From positions 16,608 through 80,607 of the forward strand of contig CAKZTD010000136.1 in assembly GCA_937921595.1 (NCBI GenBank): 64,000 nt of DNA. The letters are read 5' to 3'. Both the position numbers and the translations under genes were made by a program. The first letter of the stretch is position 1. Each line of letters begins with the position of its first letter. This document shows positions 27,034 to 36,961 of the stretch, piece by piece. This stretch comes from an uncultured Saprospiraceae bacterium (GTDB taxonomy: Bacteria > Bacteroidota > Bacteroidia > Chitinophagales > Saprospiraceae). The notes under the pieces are model-generated. The model did no database searches, was not told the DNA's origin, and saw only the letters and a list, made by a program, of their open reading frames with translations.

Positions 27034-27831
27034 TTAAGTCACCGCCACCTTCCTCGCAATTGTATGCAATAGTCTAGGGAAAAATCTTTTTATCAAAACC
27101 GCATAAGTCTCAGTTCCTCCAATCGTCACTTCCATCTTGTTGCGACGAATTGCGGAAATAATTTTTTGAGCACATCGTTCAGCAGACATACCGGCACCGG
27201 TTTTGGGATCCATCGTTTCTTGCTTAGTACCGTCTTTAGTCAAAGCATTTAAAGATATGTTGGTGCGGATGTAACCTGGGCAAACTAAAGTAACTTTGAT
27301 ATTATCATCATGGTGTTCCATTCTCAGTGAATCAAAAAATCCATGAATTGCATGTTTGGCACCACAGTATCCTGACCGAAGTGGCGAAGCAAATTTTCCC
27401 ATTAAGCTAGTCACTGCTGCAAAGTGTCCAGATTTGCGTTCCATAAAATGAGGTAGTACTGCTTTAGTCAAAGCAACTGTTCCTAAATAATCTATATCGA
27501 CTAATTTTTTATAAACAGAAAAGTCTGTTTTAGCAACAAGAGAACGTTGACTAATTCCACCATTATTGATAAGAATATCTATTTGGCCAAAATGATTAAG
27601 GGCTTGCTTAACTTTCGAAGGCATTTCATCATGAGCTCCAAGATCAAGAGGAAGTACTAGTGCTCGATCATCATTCAAACCACATTCGTTTTTTACTCTT
27701 TGCAATTCTTTTTCACGACGAGCAGAAAGGATTATTTTTGCTCCTAGTTTAGAATATTCCTTGGCCAAAGCTTCTCCAATTCCAGAAGAAGCACCAGTAA
27801 TCCAAACGACTTTATCTTTTAGGCTGCTCAT
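27034..27831 (-). CDS. Short-chain dehydrogenase/reductase
   Basis: The 265-residue product is a classical SDR. The NAD(P)-binding motif is TGASSGIGEAL near 13-23, NNGG lies near 90, and the catalytic Ser is in VTSLMGKFAS. The Y-x3-K pair is in YCGAKHAIHGF near 155. A C-terminal extension ends in KRFFPRLLHTIARK, a basic amphipathic helix that may sit on the membrane, as in DHRS7-like SDRs. The substrate is unknown. It lies 36 bp downstream of the sulfatase gene and is probably in the same transcript. Confidence 0.9.
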   Translation of the reverse strand: MSSLKDKVVWITGASSGIGEALAKEYSKLGAKIILSARREKELQRVKNECGLNDDRALVLPLDLGAHDEMPSKVKQALNHFGQIDILINNGGISQRSLVAKTDFSVYKKLVDIDYLGTVALTKAVLPHFMERKSGHFAAVTSLMGKFASPLRSGYCGAKHAIHGFFDSLRMEHHDDNIKVTLVCPGYIRTNISLNALTKDGTKQETMDPKTGAGMSAERCAQKIISAIRRNKMEVTIGGTETYAVLIKRFFPRLLHTIARKVAVT

Positions 27832-27867
27832 AGTTTTTTTTGTAAAGGTAAAAACATTTCTTAGCTC

Positions 27868-29409
27868 TTAGTCTCCATCACTGTCAATAATTGGGATTAA
27901 AAATCTTTCCACCACCGAAGTCCGATGCTCCGTTTTCATGATTGTTTCCATTTTTGAAATAACCTTTGGATGATTGGCTGCTACATTATCTTGGCAGGCA
28001 ATATCTTTTTCAAGATCAAATAATTCGATTGCTAAATTGTCTTTAAACATGTTTTGCCGAATACCTTTCCACTTGCCCATACGAACAGCTTGCTGACCAC
28101 CGTAAGAAGGAAATTCCCAGTAAAGAAATTCATGTGTTTGTTTTTGAGGCTTTTGAATCAGCGTAGGTAGGAGACTGATTCCATCAGAATGATAAGTTTG
28201 ATCGACCTTTGCTATTTCACAAAATGTAGGCAACCAATCCCAGAATGCTGAGATGTGATTTGAAGAACTATTCGAAGGAATTTTATTAGGCCAACTTGCA
28301 ATCATTGGTACTCTGATTCCGCCTTCATGGGTATACCCTTTGCCCCAACCTCGATCAGATCTAAAGGGATTTGCACTGTCAAAAAATGGAGAATCTGCTC
28401 CACCGACATCATAGGTCGGACCATTGTCACTGGTGAAAACGATCAAAGTATTTTCATAGATTCCTTCTGCTTTTAACTTTGCTACTAATTCTCCAACTTG
28501 CTCGTCAAGGTAAGAAATCATTCCTGCATAAGTCGCTCTCGGATTATAAGTCGGAAAATATCCTTTGCCTCCTGGATAAGGATTTTCAGGGCCAAATTTC
28601 TTTTCATAATATTCTACCCATCGTTTTGGTGCTTGTAGTGGAAGGTGTGGGATAGGAGAGGCGTAGTACAAGAAAAACGGATTTGATTTATTTTGATCAA
28701 TGAATTTTAAAGCCTCCTGATGCATGACTGTTGGAGCATATTCTTTTTGATTATAAGGATCATAGGCTGATCTTTTTAAAGAGTCGGCGATATTATCTAA
28801 AGGTGTTCCAGGTGGAACTAGTTCGTTGTCCATCCAAATTTTTTCTTCATTACTCCAAAGGTGTCTAGGGTAATAAGTGTGCGCCTGACGCTGGCAATTA
28901 TAACCATAGAAAAAATCAAAACCTTGCTTAGTTGGAATACCATCAGAAAGCGGAGCGCCGAGTCCCCACTTGCCGACCATTCCTGTAGTATAACCTCTAG
29001 TTTTTAAAAGCTCAGCGACAGTGATGGAATCGTTTGGCATTGGTCGTTGTCCTTCGAGATTTGGATCTTTTACAGCTTTTGTAAAATCCCAAACTTCTCC
29101 TCTTTCCTTCCATTCGTCATTGCCGCGAACATAGGCATGACCGGTATGTTGACCAGTGAGAAAGACACAACGAGAAGGAGCACAGACTGGAGATCCTGCA
29201 TAATGATCGGTGAATTTCATTCCTGATTTGGCCAGTGCATCGATGTTTGGAGTCTCGATTTTTGATTGACCGTAGCAACCAAGTTCATTATAACCAAGGT
29301 CATCGGCAAGAATGAATATGATGTTTGGTGGAAGCGATTTTTTAGGTGTTTCTTCTTTACAAGAATTTAAAAATAAAAAAATAAGGGATAGAAGGAAAAG
29401 GTTTTTCAT
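27868..29409 (-). CDS. Arylsulfatase-family lipoprotein
   Basis: The 513-residue product has a lipoprotein signal (FLFLNSC, Cys17). The sulfatase core starts with metal ligands in FILADDLGYNELGCYG (D36, D37). The modification site is C76-A-P-S-R80, so the active-site formylglycine would come from Cys. Later landmarks are GKWGLG, HLPLQAP and FTSDNGP. Such enzymes release sulfate from sulfated polysaccharides or other esters. No glycoside hydrolase or SusCD pair is adjacent, so the substrate is not clear. An anaerobic or FGE-type maturase is not in the window. Confidence 0.93.
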   Translation of the reverse strand: MKNLFLLSLIFLFLNSCKEETPKKSLPPNIIFILADDLGYNELGCYGQSKIETPNIDALAKSGMKFTDHYAGSPVCAPSRCVFLTGQHTGHAYVRGNDEWKERGEVWDFTKAVKDPNLEGQRPMPNDSITVAELLKTRGYTTGMVGKWGLGAPLSDGIPTKQGFDFFYGYNCQRQAHTYYPRHLWSNEEKIWMDNELVPPGTPLDNIADSLKRSAYDPYNQKEYAPTVMHQEALKFIDQNKSNPFFLYYASPIPHLPLQAPKRWVEYYEKKFGPENPYPGGKGYFPTYNPRATYAGMISYLDEQVGELVAKLKAEGIYENTLIVFTSDNGPTYDVGGADSPFFDSANPFRSDRGWGKGYTHEGGIRVPMIASWPNKIPSNSSSNHISAFWDWLPTFCEIAKVDQTYHSDGISLLPTLIQKPQKQTHEFLYWEFPSYGGQQAVRMGKWKGIRQNMFKDNLAIELFDLEKDIACQDNVAANHPKVISKMETIMKTEHRTSVVERFLIPIIDSDGD

Positions 29410-29527
29410 TACTGTTGCTTTTTATAAAGAAACAGCTTTTTTGAATCTTTACAAAACAAATTCAAGAGTAAGCGTTCTGGTTTGAATTCCAGATCATGCA
29501 GTTATGTTTGTTCTCATACTTAGTAAA

Positions 29528-32044
29528 TCAATTCATCATGCTTGTAATTTTGACTGCTCGCGGATTATTTTGCTCTTCAGAAAGAGATTTACTAATCGTA
29601 AAAAAGAAGGTTGTGCCTTTTTCGAATTGTGACTCTAGCCAGATCTTTCCTTCATGTTGCTCTACAATTTTTTTGCATAGAGCAAGGCCAATTCCTGTAC
29701 CTTCATATTCGCCACTAGAATGTAATTTGGTGAAAAGAGAAAATATTTTATCAAAAAATTCTTCTTTAATTCCTATCCCATTGTCCTCTAAGGAAAAGTG
29801 GTAATCTGTTTCTGTTTCTTTACAGTTAATTTTAATCAATGGAGGTTGATCAATGGATTTGAATTTTATGCTATTAGAAATTAGGTTTTGAAACAACTGT
29901 CTAAGACGGGTTGGGTCAGCAAAAATAATATTAGGCATTTTTCCAATCTCGATGTTAATATTATTTTCCTCAATATCTGTTTGTAATTCTTGGGTGATGC
30001 TATAAATCAATGTTTCGATACCGAAAAATTTAAATGAATTTTCTTGAGAACCCACTTTTGAGTAAGCTAATAAAGCTTCAATTAGTTTTCCCATATTCTT
30101 AGAAGCTCCGATGATGAAATCTAGGAACTCTAATTCAGTTTTATCAAATTTATGACGAGCTCTTCTGGATATTAATTGGATATAACTCGTGATTGTTCTT
30201 AGCGGTGCTTTTAGATCATGAGAAGCCATGTATGCGAAATTTTCTAATTGCATATTACTTTCAATATACTTTTGAAGATCTTCGTTTTTTTGATTGAGTT
30301 CTTTGAGGGTGTCTTGAATGATTGCTTCTTGTTTGGTTTTTTCAGTGACATCTTTAAGAATAGAAACGATGACATTTTCATCCGGAGAAGGAAGTCTAAA
30401 AGATGCTATTTCTATATGTAAAAGTTGTCCATTGGCATCTTGAAGTTGGCATTGGTAAAGGATGCTATTGTTGGATATAATCTCTGATATTTTATTTTTA
30501 AAAAAATTAAAAGTAGACTCACCATTTGCTTGGAATTCAGGGAAGAAGTTTGCTGTATTGTTTAAAATAGTTTCTTCATTAGTTGAAAATAGATCGAGGA
30601 TTTTAGAATTGCAACCAAGCCATTTTTTTTGATCAATATCGTAGACGAGTAAACCATCAAAAGCATTTTCGAAAATAGTTCGGTAACGTGATTCACTTTG
30701 TTTTAATGCATTCTCTGTCATCTTTCGATCAGTAATATCTCGTGTGATGTCTCTAGAGCCATTGAAGTTTCCATGTTCATCTTTGATTGCAATGGAGTCT
30801 ACTTCGATGTATTTTACTTTTCCGCCAGGGATGATGATTCTTCCTTGGAAGTTAGTATAATAACCTTCCGCTCTAAGCTTTTGAAAATATTTAGCAGATC
30901 TTTTAATATCTCCAGGATGAACAATATCTCCGATTCTTAGAGATTTTAAATCCTCTAGTTCAAATAGTTTTTTTGCTGCAGCATTGTATTCTGTAATGTT
31001 TCCTTCCTTATCAAGGATGATGATAGAGTCATGCATATTTTCAAAAATATCTCTATATTTTGATTTGCTATTTTCTAGAACTCTCTCTGTTTGAACTTTT
31101 GTTGTAATATCGAGGAAAGAGCAATTGGAACAAATGAAATTTTTATTTTCGTCATAAATACCAGAAATGAAAGCATCTGTGATCAATGGTGTTCCGTCCT
31201 TTTTTGTAAATATTTTTTGAGTTTTAAAACGAGTAACCTGTGCTGTTTTTAATTCCTGAAATTTTGTGATCATTTCAGGTGAATTTTCCATGCAATTTTT
31301 AATAATATCAAGTTCTATCATTTCTTCTTTTGTATAGCCGATCATTTTACAGAAGGAAGGATTGAAATTCTGAACGCTTAGGTTTTCATCAAAAACGATT
31401 ATTCCTAATTGAGTGTTTTCAAACTGTATCCTAAATTTGTTTTCACTAGCTTCAAGTGCCTTTTCTTTGATATTATGAATGGTGATAATTTTTTGATAAA
31501 TAAAAATTAAGGCTGAGATTTTATAAAGAAAAAGCCCAAAGAAAAGAATTACAGGGAAAACATTTTTTGGAATAATATTAAGTGATGTGTGATCAGGAAT
31601 TAAGGTGTGTGATAAAGCAAATAGGAGGATTCCAGAGACGATGAAAAATATAAAAAGTATAAACGACTTTCTTTGTGCATGAGCAAAGTAAATGAAAATA
31701 GAAACACCTAATTGGATTAAATAAAATGGAGTCAAATAAGAGGGGAATAGAAAAGCGCTTATGCAAATAATTACATAACTGAAAAAAGTCGATAAGTATA
31801 TTGCTTCTTTATAAAATCCTTGAGCATTAAAATAAATAGCAATGCAGAAAACGATAATAACGGAGAGTGGAATAAAGCTTATCTCTAGCCCTTGATGTTG
31901 TAAAATACAATAGCAAAAAAAAGCAATAGTACTTAAAATTGCCAGAAGGCAATCTATATTGAAGAAAGTCTTAGCAAGACGTTCAATTGTTGATGTAGAT
32001 GAGTCAATACCAATATTTAGTATTGTCTTTGTTGAATTATTCAT
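29528..32044 (-). CDS. Membrane PAS-domain sensor histidine kinase
   Basis: The 838-residue protein has 6-7 membrane segments in residues about 25-195. Three PAS domains follow at about 200-320, 325-445 and 450-570, each opening with a FE/FENxxD-type start such as FENMHDSIIILDKEGNI. A coiled coil leads to a HisKA domain with the phosphoacceptor in ASHDLKAPLRTI near 612. The HATPase has DNGIGI near 753 and GTGIGLALCKKI. The ASHDLKAPL form is typical of bacteriophytochrome-like kinases. No response regulator is adjacent, so it is an orphan. The signal is unknown. Confidence 0.93.
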   Translation of the reverse strand: MNNSTKTILNIGIDSSTSTIERLAKTFFNIDCLLAILSTIAFFCYCILQHQGLEISFIPLSVIIVFCIAIYFNAQGFYKEAIYLSTFFSYVIICISAFLFPSYLTPFYLIQLGVSIFIYFAHAQRKSFILFIFFIVSGILLFALSHTLIPDHTSLNIIPKNVFPVILFFGLFLYKISALIFIYQKIITIHNIKEKALEASENKFRIQFENTQLGIIVFDENLSVQNFNPSFCKMIGYTKEEMIELDIIKNCMENSPEMITKFQELKTAQVTRFKTQKIFTKKDGTPLITDAFISGIYDENKNFICSNCSFLDITTKVQTERVLENSKSKYRDIFENMHDSIIILDKEGNITEYNAAAKKLFELEDLKSLRIGDIVHPGDIKRSAKYFQKLRAEGYYTNFQGRIIIPGGKVKYIEVDSIAIKDEHGNFNGSRDITRDITDRKMTENALKQSESRYRTIFENAFDGLLVYDIDQKKWLGCNSKILDLFSTNEETILNNTANFFPEFQANGESTFNFFKNKISEIISNNSILYQCQLQDANGQLLHIEIASFRLPSPDENVIVSILKDVTEKTKQEAIIQDTLKELNQKNEDLQKYIESNMQLENFAYMASHDLKAPLRTITSYIQLISRRARHKFDKTELEFLDFIIGASKNMGKLIEALLAYSKVGSQENSFKFFGIETLIYSITQELQTDIEENNINIEIGKMPNIIFADPTRLRQLFQNLISNSIKFKSIDQPPLIKINCKETETDYHFSLEDNGIGIKEEFFDKIFSLFTKLHSSGEYEGTGIGLALCKKIVEQHEGKIWLESQFEKGTTFFFTISKSLSEEQNNPRAVKITSMMN

Positions 32045-32426
32045 TTGAGTTGGATCGTTTTGAAATTGTCTATTAACAATCTCAATGGCTAATATTATGA
32101 GTCATCTAGAATTTTAAAAATCAGCATCTGTAGCTATACGGGCTAATTATGAATCTAAAATTCAATTTCATATAATTCGTCAATAGATTTGGGTAGAACC
32201 TATTAATAAATATAAAGACAAGCTTGTTTTGCAAAAGCATTATCAATTATTTAGAGTACCATGATGACTTTAATTTTTAATAAAGTTGGAATTTTTCGTT
32301 GGAAGGGTTTAGAACTAAGAAATTGCCTGAAAGCAGGAGTAAATTCAAGGAATCTATTCTTAGGGACTATTTATTGTGAAAAGCGGATTAAAATAACTAC
32401 TTCAAAAAGTACTCCAAAATCGAAAA
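32045..32426. other. 382-bp gap upstream of the histidine kinase gene
   Basis: I see no RNA structure and no supported gene here. It separates two minus-strand genes and probably contains the kinase promoter, although no exact TAnnTTTG site was found. Confidence 0.3.
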
Positions 32427-33164
32427 TTAGTTTCCTTTTTTAGAACCTTTTGTATTTAACCATATTTGCTTAATAGAGAAAAGATGCATTGCGAGAGCGA
32501 AAGGAACAATAAATCCCGGAATCCAAATAAAAGGGAAATGAGCCATAAATGTATTCGCTGGTTCATTGAAAAATACTCGAAAAGGGGATGGAGTAGATAG
32601 GGTAGAGATGGCGACAATGTTAATCAAAAGGATGATCCCGAATAGATTCCAGATAAAAGCTTCAAATCTTCGGAAACGTCCTTTTCCGAAAAAAACAAAG
32701 CCACCTAATAATGCGGTAAACCCAACAATGATATCTTGATTGAATCCTTCGAAGGTCATCTGGAAAGGAATAAATTCTGCAATGAATCCCATCCAAAGAA
32801 TGATTTCCATGATGATCCGAAAAGATTGAATATAGATCAACCAAGCTGGAGGAATCTGAGAAATGACTTTAGAAAATGCTTTTGAAAAAAGAAGAATGAT
32901 GATTAAAACCATTGCTGGCATAACTGCAATTCCTATTCTAGGCGGAATACTTTGAAAGTCTTCAAATACTCCAAGAAAAGAAAGTGTCGCTAGTATTCCA
33001 AGCCAGCAAGTCAATCCGAAGGAGGTAAAATACAAAAGGTTTCTTTGTTTACTTGGGGAAAATTCTAGCCTTGAAAAGGCAAATTTTAAACCTCGGATAA
33101 GAAAATACAGTAGAGAGAAGGTTAGGAGGACAAGAAAAATTTGAATGATCAGGTATAAGGTCAT
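32427..33164 (-). CDS. Polytopic membrane protein of unknown function
   Basis: The 245-residue product has about seven membrane segments. Examples are LIIQIFLVLLTFSLLYFLI near the start, MPAMVLIIILLF near the middle, and IPGFIVPFALAMHLFSI at the end. Between helices lies FFGKGRFRRFEAFIWN. I do not recognise a family. It is 9 bp downstream of the gene at 33174-33863, so the two are co-transcribed and may work together. Confidence 0.6.
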   Translation of the reverse strand: MTLYLIIQIFLVLLTFSLLYFLIRGLKFAFSRLEFSPSKQRNLLYFTSFGLTCWLGILATLSFLGVFEDFQSIPPRIGIAVMPAMVLIIILLFSKAFSKVISQIPPAWLIYIQSFRIIMEIILWMGFIAEFIPFQMTFEGFNQDIIVGFTALLGGFVFFGKGRFRRFEAFIWNLFGIILLINIVAISTLSTPSPFRVFFNEPANTFMAHFPFIWIPGFIVPFALAMHLFSIKQIWLNTKGSKKGN

Positions 33165-33173
33165 TGGGTTTTC

Positions 33174-33863
33174 TTAGATGATGCTGTTGGTCGAATTTAC
33201 GAGCCGAACATTGTAAAGGTTTGCATAAGTTTGGACTATTTCAATTAAGGATTTGGAAGCTTCTTCGCTAGCAAAATCTCCATCCAAAATATTGTGTTCT
33301 ACTTCTTCATTTAATTTTATATAATCAATCTCATCAACGAGGTCAAAGTCTAATTCAAAATCCTTTTGACTATTGATCAAGCGTAAGGTTTGGTTTTCTA
33401 CCTCAATTCTATCGATCTTTTTCCAAGACCATTGTTCCACAAAATAATCATCGTAGGAAAAATTATTTTCATCAATATAAATAGAAGGGCTACTATTCAA
33501 AACCAATTGTACAACATAATACAAAAGCAAAATAGCAATCATGATGGTGTTGAAATGTAAAAGATTGCCAAAGTAAAGGAGATTATAAACTAGATAGATT
33601 AAAGTCAGAATTAATCCTTGCCAAATCAAACTAATTTGAAAATTACTTTTTTTCACCAATCGAATAACATCGACATTACCTTTCAGTCTATAAAAGAAAA
33701 CTCTTTTTAAAACGATAAAAGAAGTGAAGCCAAAAATGTAAAGCTCAATGATTGTTTTGTATGCGGTAAAAAAAGTTTTATTGGTATAGTAATCACCGAC
33801 TAGTAAGCCGGCAACACCAGGAATCAAGATAGCCCAGACAATAATTGTTGAGAATTTCGGCAT
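33174..33863 (-). CDS. Membrane protein with a C-terminal PH-like soluble domain
   Basis: The 229-residue product has four membrane segments in residues about 5-125, including WAILIPGVAGLLVGD. A soluble part follows with IYIDENNFSYDDYF, VEQWSWKKIDRIEVENQTLRLI and DFELDFDLV. This strand-rich pattern around a Trp resembles bacterial PH-like domains (YdjO/YdbT type). The function is unknown. It is 38 bp downstream of the enoyl-CoA hydratase gene and 9 bp upstream of another membrane protein gene. Confidence 0.55.
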   Translation of the reverse strand: MPKFSTIIVWAILIPGVAGLLVGDYYTNKTFFTAYKTIIELYIFGFTSFIVLKRVFFYRLKGNVDVIRLVKKSNFQISLIWQGLILTLIYLVYNLLYFGNLLHFNTIMIAILLLYYVVQLVLNSSPSIYIDENNFSYDDYFVEQWSWKKIDRIEVENQTLRLINSQKDFELDFDLVDEIDYIKLNEEVEHNILDGDFASEEASKSLIEIVQTYANLYNVRLVNSTNSII

Positions 33864-33901
33864 TTTTTTAATACTGTTTATCGGTCTTGAATTCTTAAGA
33901 G

Positions 33902-34681
33902 TTATTTGCTTTTAAATTTTTGAATGGCATTTCTGGTAAAATCCGAAAGTACAAGTTGCCCGCTCATTGCTGCTCTTTCAGCAAGCAATTCATCCCAATG
34001 TTCTGTACCACTCCAAAACGCCTTTTTCATCATGCGCATTGCTTCCGGATTTGAATTAGCTAGCTTTTGTGCCAACTCCTCAATCGCTGAATCCATCTCT
34101 TCTACACTATCATAGATGCTCGCAAATAAGCCATTGGTGCACGCCCAATCTGCACTTCGCCATTCCGTAGCATTGTAAGCTAATTGTGTCATTGCTGAAG
34201 TCCCCAACTTCCTTTCTACAGCAGGTCCTACGACGAAAGGTCCAATTCCTACAGCCAATTCACTCAGCTTGACGGCTGCAAATTTCGTAGCAAAACAATA
34301 ATCCGTAGCTGAAGCAACACCAACTCCTCCTCCAACAGCTTTACCCTGAACTCGACCAATTATTATCTTAGGACATTTTCTACAAGCATTGATGACATTA
34401 GCGAAACCCATGAAAAATGTTTTACCAACTTCAAGATTATCAATAGCAATCAATTCGTCAAAACTGGCACCTGCACAAAATGTTCGGTCTCCAGCACTTT
34501 TAAGAATAATGACATTGACTTGATCATTGTTACCTGCTTCATCAATCGCCTCACGAAGCTTCGCTAGTAATTTGCCAGGTAAAGAATTGTGAGCGGGATG
34601 GTAAAAAGTAATCGTCGCTACTTTACTTTCAATAGTAGTAGTTACGGCACCTAATTGAGTTTTATCTTTGGTTTCAGACAT
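33902..34681 (-). CDS. Enoyl-CoA hydratase/isomerase family protein, phenylacetate-type
   Basis: The 259-residue crotonase-fold protein shows FCAGASFDEL near 72-81 (oxyanion hole and acyl-CoA pocket) and KAVGGGVGVASATDYC near 113-128. The region LSELAVGIGPFVVGPA carries a Glu of the catalytic region. A close pattern is seen in hydratases encoded in Bacteroidota phenylacetate clusters, where it may act like PaaF on 2,3-dehydroadipyl-CoA. The assignment to that step is inference. It is 16-23 kb from the main paa genes. Confidence 0.85.
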   Translation of the reverse strand: MSETKDKTQLGAVTTTIESKVATITFYHPAHNSLPGKLLAKLREAIDEAGNNDQVNVIILKSAGDRTFCAGASFDELIAIDNLEVGKTFFMGFANVINACRKCPKIIIGRVQGKAVGGGVGVASATDYCFATKFAAVKLSELAVGIGPFVVGPAVERKLGTSAMTQLAYNATEWRSADWACTNGLFASIYDSVEEMDSAIEELAQKLANSNPEAMRMMKKAFWSGTEHWDELLAERAAMSGQLVLSDFTRNAIQKFKSK

Positions 34682-35111
34682 AGTGTATGGAAGAATGAGT
34701 TAGTTTTTGATTTTAAATAATGCGAATCAGTTTTTAAAATACAGTTAAGATTTAATTGCTTTAAGTTAAAAAAACGGCATTCGGTATTAGGTTTTCGGGC
34801 TCTTCTAATGCCTAATACCGTTTATGCTCATTTAAAACAAACATCTTAATACCTATTAAACCTGATTCGCATAATTAATACAAATATACAATCTATGCTT
34901 CAAAGTAGTAGACAGACTTTGTTAATGATTTGTCAATAATTTACTACTCACTCCTAAAAAAAGCTCCAGCAGAATAATCCGCCAGAGCTTCGATGATGTT
35001 GAAACAATAATCAGGTAAATAAAGTGGTCAGCAGATTATTTTATTAAACTACTGACCTACTTCTTCAACTAATCAATATTTTTGATTTTGGGTTTCGTTC
35101 TTTAGAGTCCT
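34682..35111. other. 430-bp gap holding a dispersed hairpin (copy 2) and a terminator
   Basis: CGGTATTAGG (34782-34791) pairs with CCTAATACCG (34811-34820). The loop TTCGGGCTCTTCTAATG matches the hairpin at 19658-19702. The terminator of the 35-40 kb minus-strand operon lies at 34956-34990. The remainder shows no gene. Confidence 0.5.
34956..34990 (-). terminator. Intrinsic terminator downstream of the DoxX-like gene
   Basis: On the minus strand AAGCTC pairs with GAGCTT (34985-34990 with 34961-34966), with an inner GC pair, and a run of seven T follows at 34962-34956. It would end the minus-strand genes that close at 35112. Confidence 0.55.
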
Positions 35112-35660
35112 TCAATGGCCAATAATATTTACCATCAATTGTTCAAAGCTAAAGACCAATAGGAATATCGCTAGGGCCATTCCAATGGTTTTTATTTTGA
35201 TAGTAAATGATTCACTAATGTTTTTTGTTTTTTGAGTCATCAGTTTTATTACCTCCGCTACTTGATCTTTATTGAAATAAAGTACTAGCATCAATAGAAG
35301 GAAATAAATAATTGCACTTGCTAAGGCACCATAAGTATCAAGGAAGATAACATCGAATACGATAATGTTGACCAAGATTGGAATCAGAATCGCAACGCCT
35401 AATAATTTGGTTCGATTCCAAAGTAGACACCAAGCTCCGATGATTTGGGAAATTCCAACGAAAAGGATATAAATGTAGGAGTGTCCCATAAAGGTCCAGG
35501 CCAGGTCAAAAGATCCTACGTTTTCTAAAGTTTGCGATGCTACCTCTGGAGGTAGATTTCCTTTTCTATGAAATTGTCCGTTCATGATCTTTCCTAAACC
35601 GTAAAGGTTGAGTAAAAGGAAGACATGAATACGTGCAGCTAGTTCGATGTATTTTTTCAT
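35112..35660 (-). CDS. DoxX-like membrane protein
   Basis: The 182-residue product has five predicted membrane segments, with the first ARIHVFLLLNLYGLGKI and a last IKTIGMALAIFLLVFSF. The first helix with a Gly-Leu-Gly-Lys turn and the following periplasmic loop fit the DoxX/DoxD superfamily of small quinone- or redox-linked membrane proteins. The family call rests on pattern only. It is 16 bp downstream of the serine hydrolase gene and probably the last gene of that operon. Confidence 0.55.
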   Translation of the reverse strand: MKKYIELAARIHVFLLLNLYGLGKIMNGQFHRKGNLPPEVASQTLENVGSFDLAWTFMGHSYIYILFVGISQIIGAWCLLWNRTKLLGVAILIPILVNIIVFDVIFLDTYGALASAIIYFLLLMLVLYFNKDQVAEVIKLMTQKTKNISESFTIKIKTIGMALAIFLLVFSFEQLMVNIIGH

Positions 35661-35676
35661 TTTTCAAATTCTTGTT

Positions 35677-36930
35677 TTAAAACAACCCGCCAATTCTGCT
35701 TAAGACATTATGCGATTTATAAGCAATTCGATCTAATAAGTTTTTCTCCGGATGATTCATTAAGTAATGATCGCCAAGGCTTGCCAAGGCTCGAAAGATG
35801 CGGATATGGTTTCCTTTATTGGATGCTGATCCTCCAGTATTGCCGATAAAAATATATCCTAATTTGGTTTTAGGATCAAACCACATCATGGTGTTGATGC
35901 AATTGTCTCCGCCATTCATACCTGTCAAAGAATAGGTCACGCCATATTGATTCCTATCTATCATCCAGAAGATTCCGTTGTTATCAACAGATGTATTTGA
36001 AATAGAAGAAGTCAATTGAGCGCTTAGCATTTTATTAAAAGAAGCGGCTGATAATAGTTTTGGGTCTCTTGAAATAATTGCCTGACAATAGATTGTCAAA
36101 TCTTCCAAATTGCTAATCATATCTCTAGCCGGATAAAGACTGACACCGCTTGTATTTACTTCTTTAATCGACGATTCTGATTCGTAATATTTTGTGTAAT
36201 TGCTCGGGTCAGCTACTGATTCGAACCAATGGGTGTTGTATATTTCTAAAGGTTCGAAAATGTATTTTAAAGTAAAGTCTGCAAAATTCATTGCTGATTT
36301 ATATTCAATAATATAGGCAGCCAAACTTGCTCCAATGTTAGAATAATTCCAATCGCTACCTGGCTGATGTTTTGTAAAAGTTACTTCGCCGTAGGTTCCA
36401 TTTTGAAAATAATCTGCCATGAAAGTTTTTAATGATTTTTGCTTTTTATTTTCTTCAATATAAAGCGACTCAACTACTGGTTCGTTATAATCCAATGAAG
36501 AAGTATGCGTAGCTAATTGCTTAATCGTAATTTCTTCTTCAGGGAAATTTGGGTTGAAGACTTTAAAAGGTAGATGCTGGTTGATTGGATCATCAATATT
36601 TAAAAGGCCTAATTCTTCTGCTTTTAAAAGAGCAATTCCAATGGTCGTTTTAGAAACCGAGGCAAGGTATTGTTCTGTTTTTGTAGTATAAGGCGTTTTG
36701 TTTTTTAAATCATTATATCCAAAGCCCTGACTATAAATAATCTCTTGATCATTGAATACTGAAACTGCAAAACCTCCCATCTTTTTTTCATTATAAAAAG
36801 ATTTCATTTTTTCGTCAATGTTATTTAAATCTGCATTGATTTCATCTTTGGTTTCATATAAAACAAAGGATACAAAAGCGACAGATAATAAAGTGACAAT
36901 AGTCACGGAGATTTTTAATAGCTTTTTCAT
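35677..36930 (-). CDS. Serine hydrolase of the beta-lactamase (class C) family
   Basis: The 417-residue protein has an uncleaved or signal-type N-terminal helix (about 4-24). The nucleophile motif is S91-V-S-K94 and the second motif Y-S-N is in WNYSNIGASLAAY. A third box is less clear, near NGGDNCINTMMWF. Such proteins include D-aminopeptidases, esterases and PBP4-like enzymes in the periplasm. It is 31 bp downstream of the DUF4440-like gene. The class is sure; the substrate is unknown. Confidence 0.88.
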   Translation of the reverse strand: MKKLLKISVTIVTLLSVAFVSFVLYETKDEINADLNNIDEKMKSFYNEKKMGGFAVSVFNDQEIIYSQGFGYNDLKNKTPYTTKTEQYLASVSKTTIGIALLKAEELGLLNIDDPINQHLPFKVFNPNFPEEEITIKQLATHTSSLDYNEPVVESLYIEENKKQKSLKTFMADYFQNGTYGEVTFTKHQPGSDWNYSNIGASLAAYIIEYKSAMNFADFTLKYIFEPLEIYNTHWFESVADPSNYTKYYESESSIKEVNTSGVSLYPARDMISNLEDLTIYCQAIISRDPKLLSAASFNKMLSAQLTSSISNTSVDNNGIFWMIDRNQYGVTYSLTGMNGGDNCINTMMWFDPKTKLGYIFIGNTGGSASNKGNHIRIFRALASLGDHYLMNHPEKNLLDRIAYKSHNVLSRIGGLF

Positions 36931-36961
36931 TTCAATTAATTTTAAATAGATACAGTCAATT

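Noticed and set aside
32261-32443. 60-codon plus-strand open frame upstream of the histidine kinase gene
   Set aside because: No domain or start signal, and its end overlaps the opposite-strand membrane protein gene.
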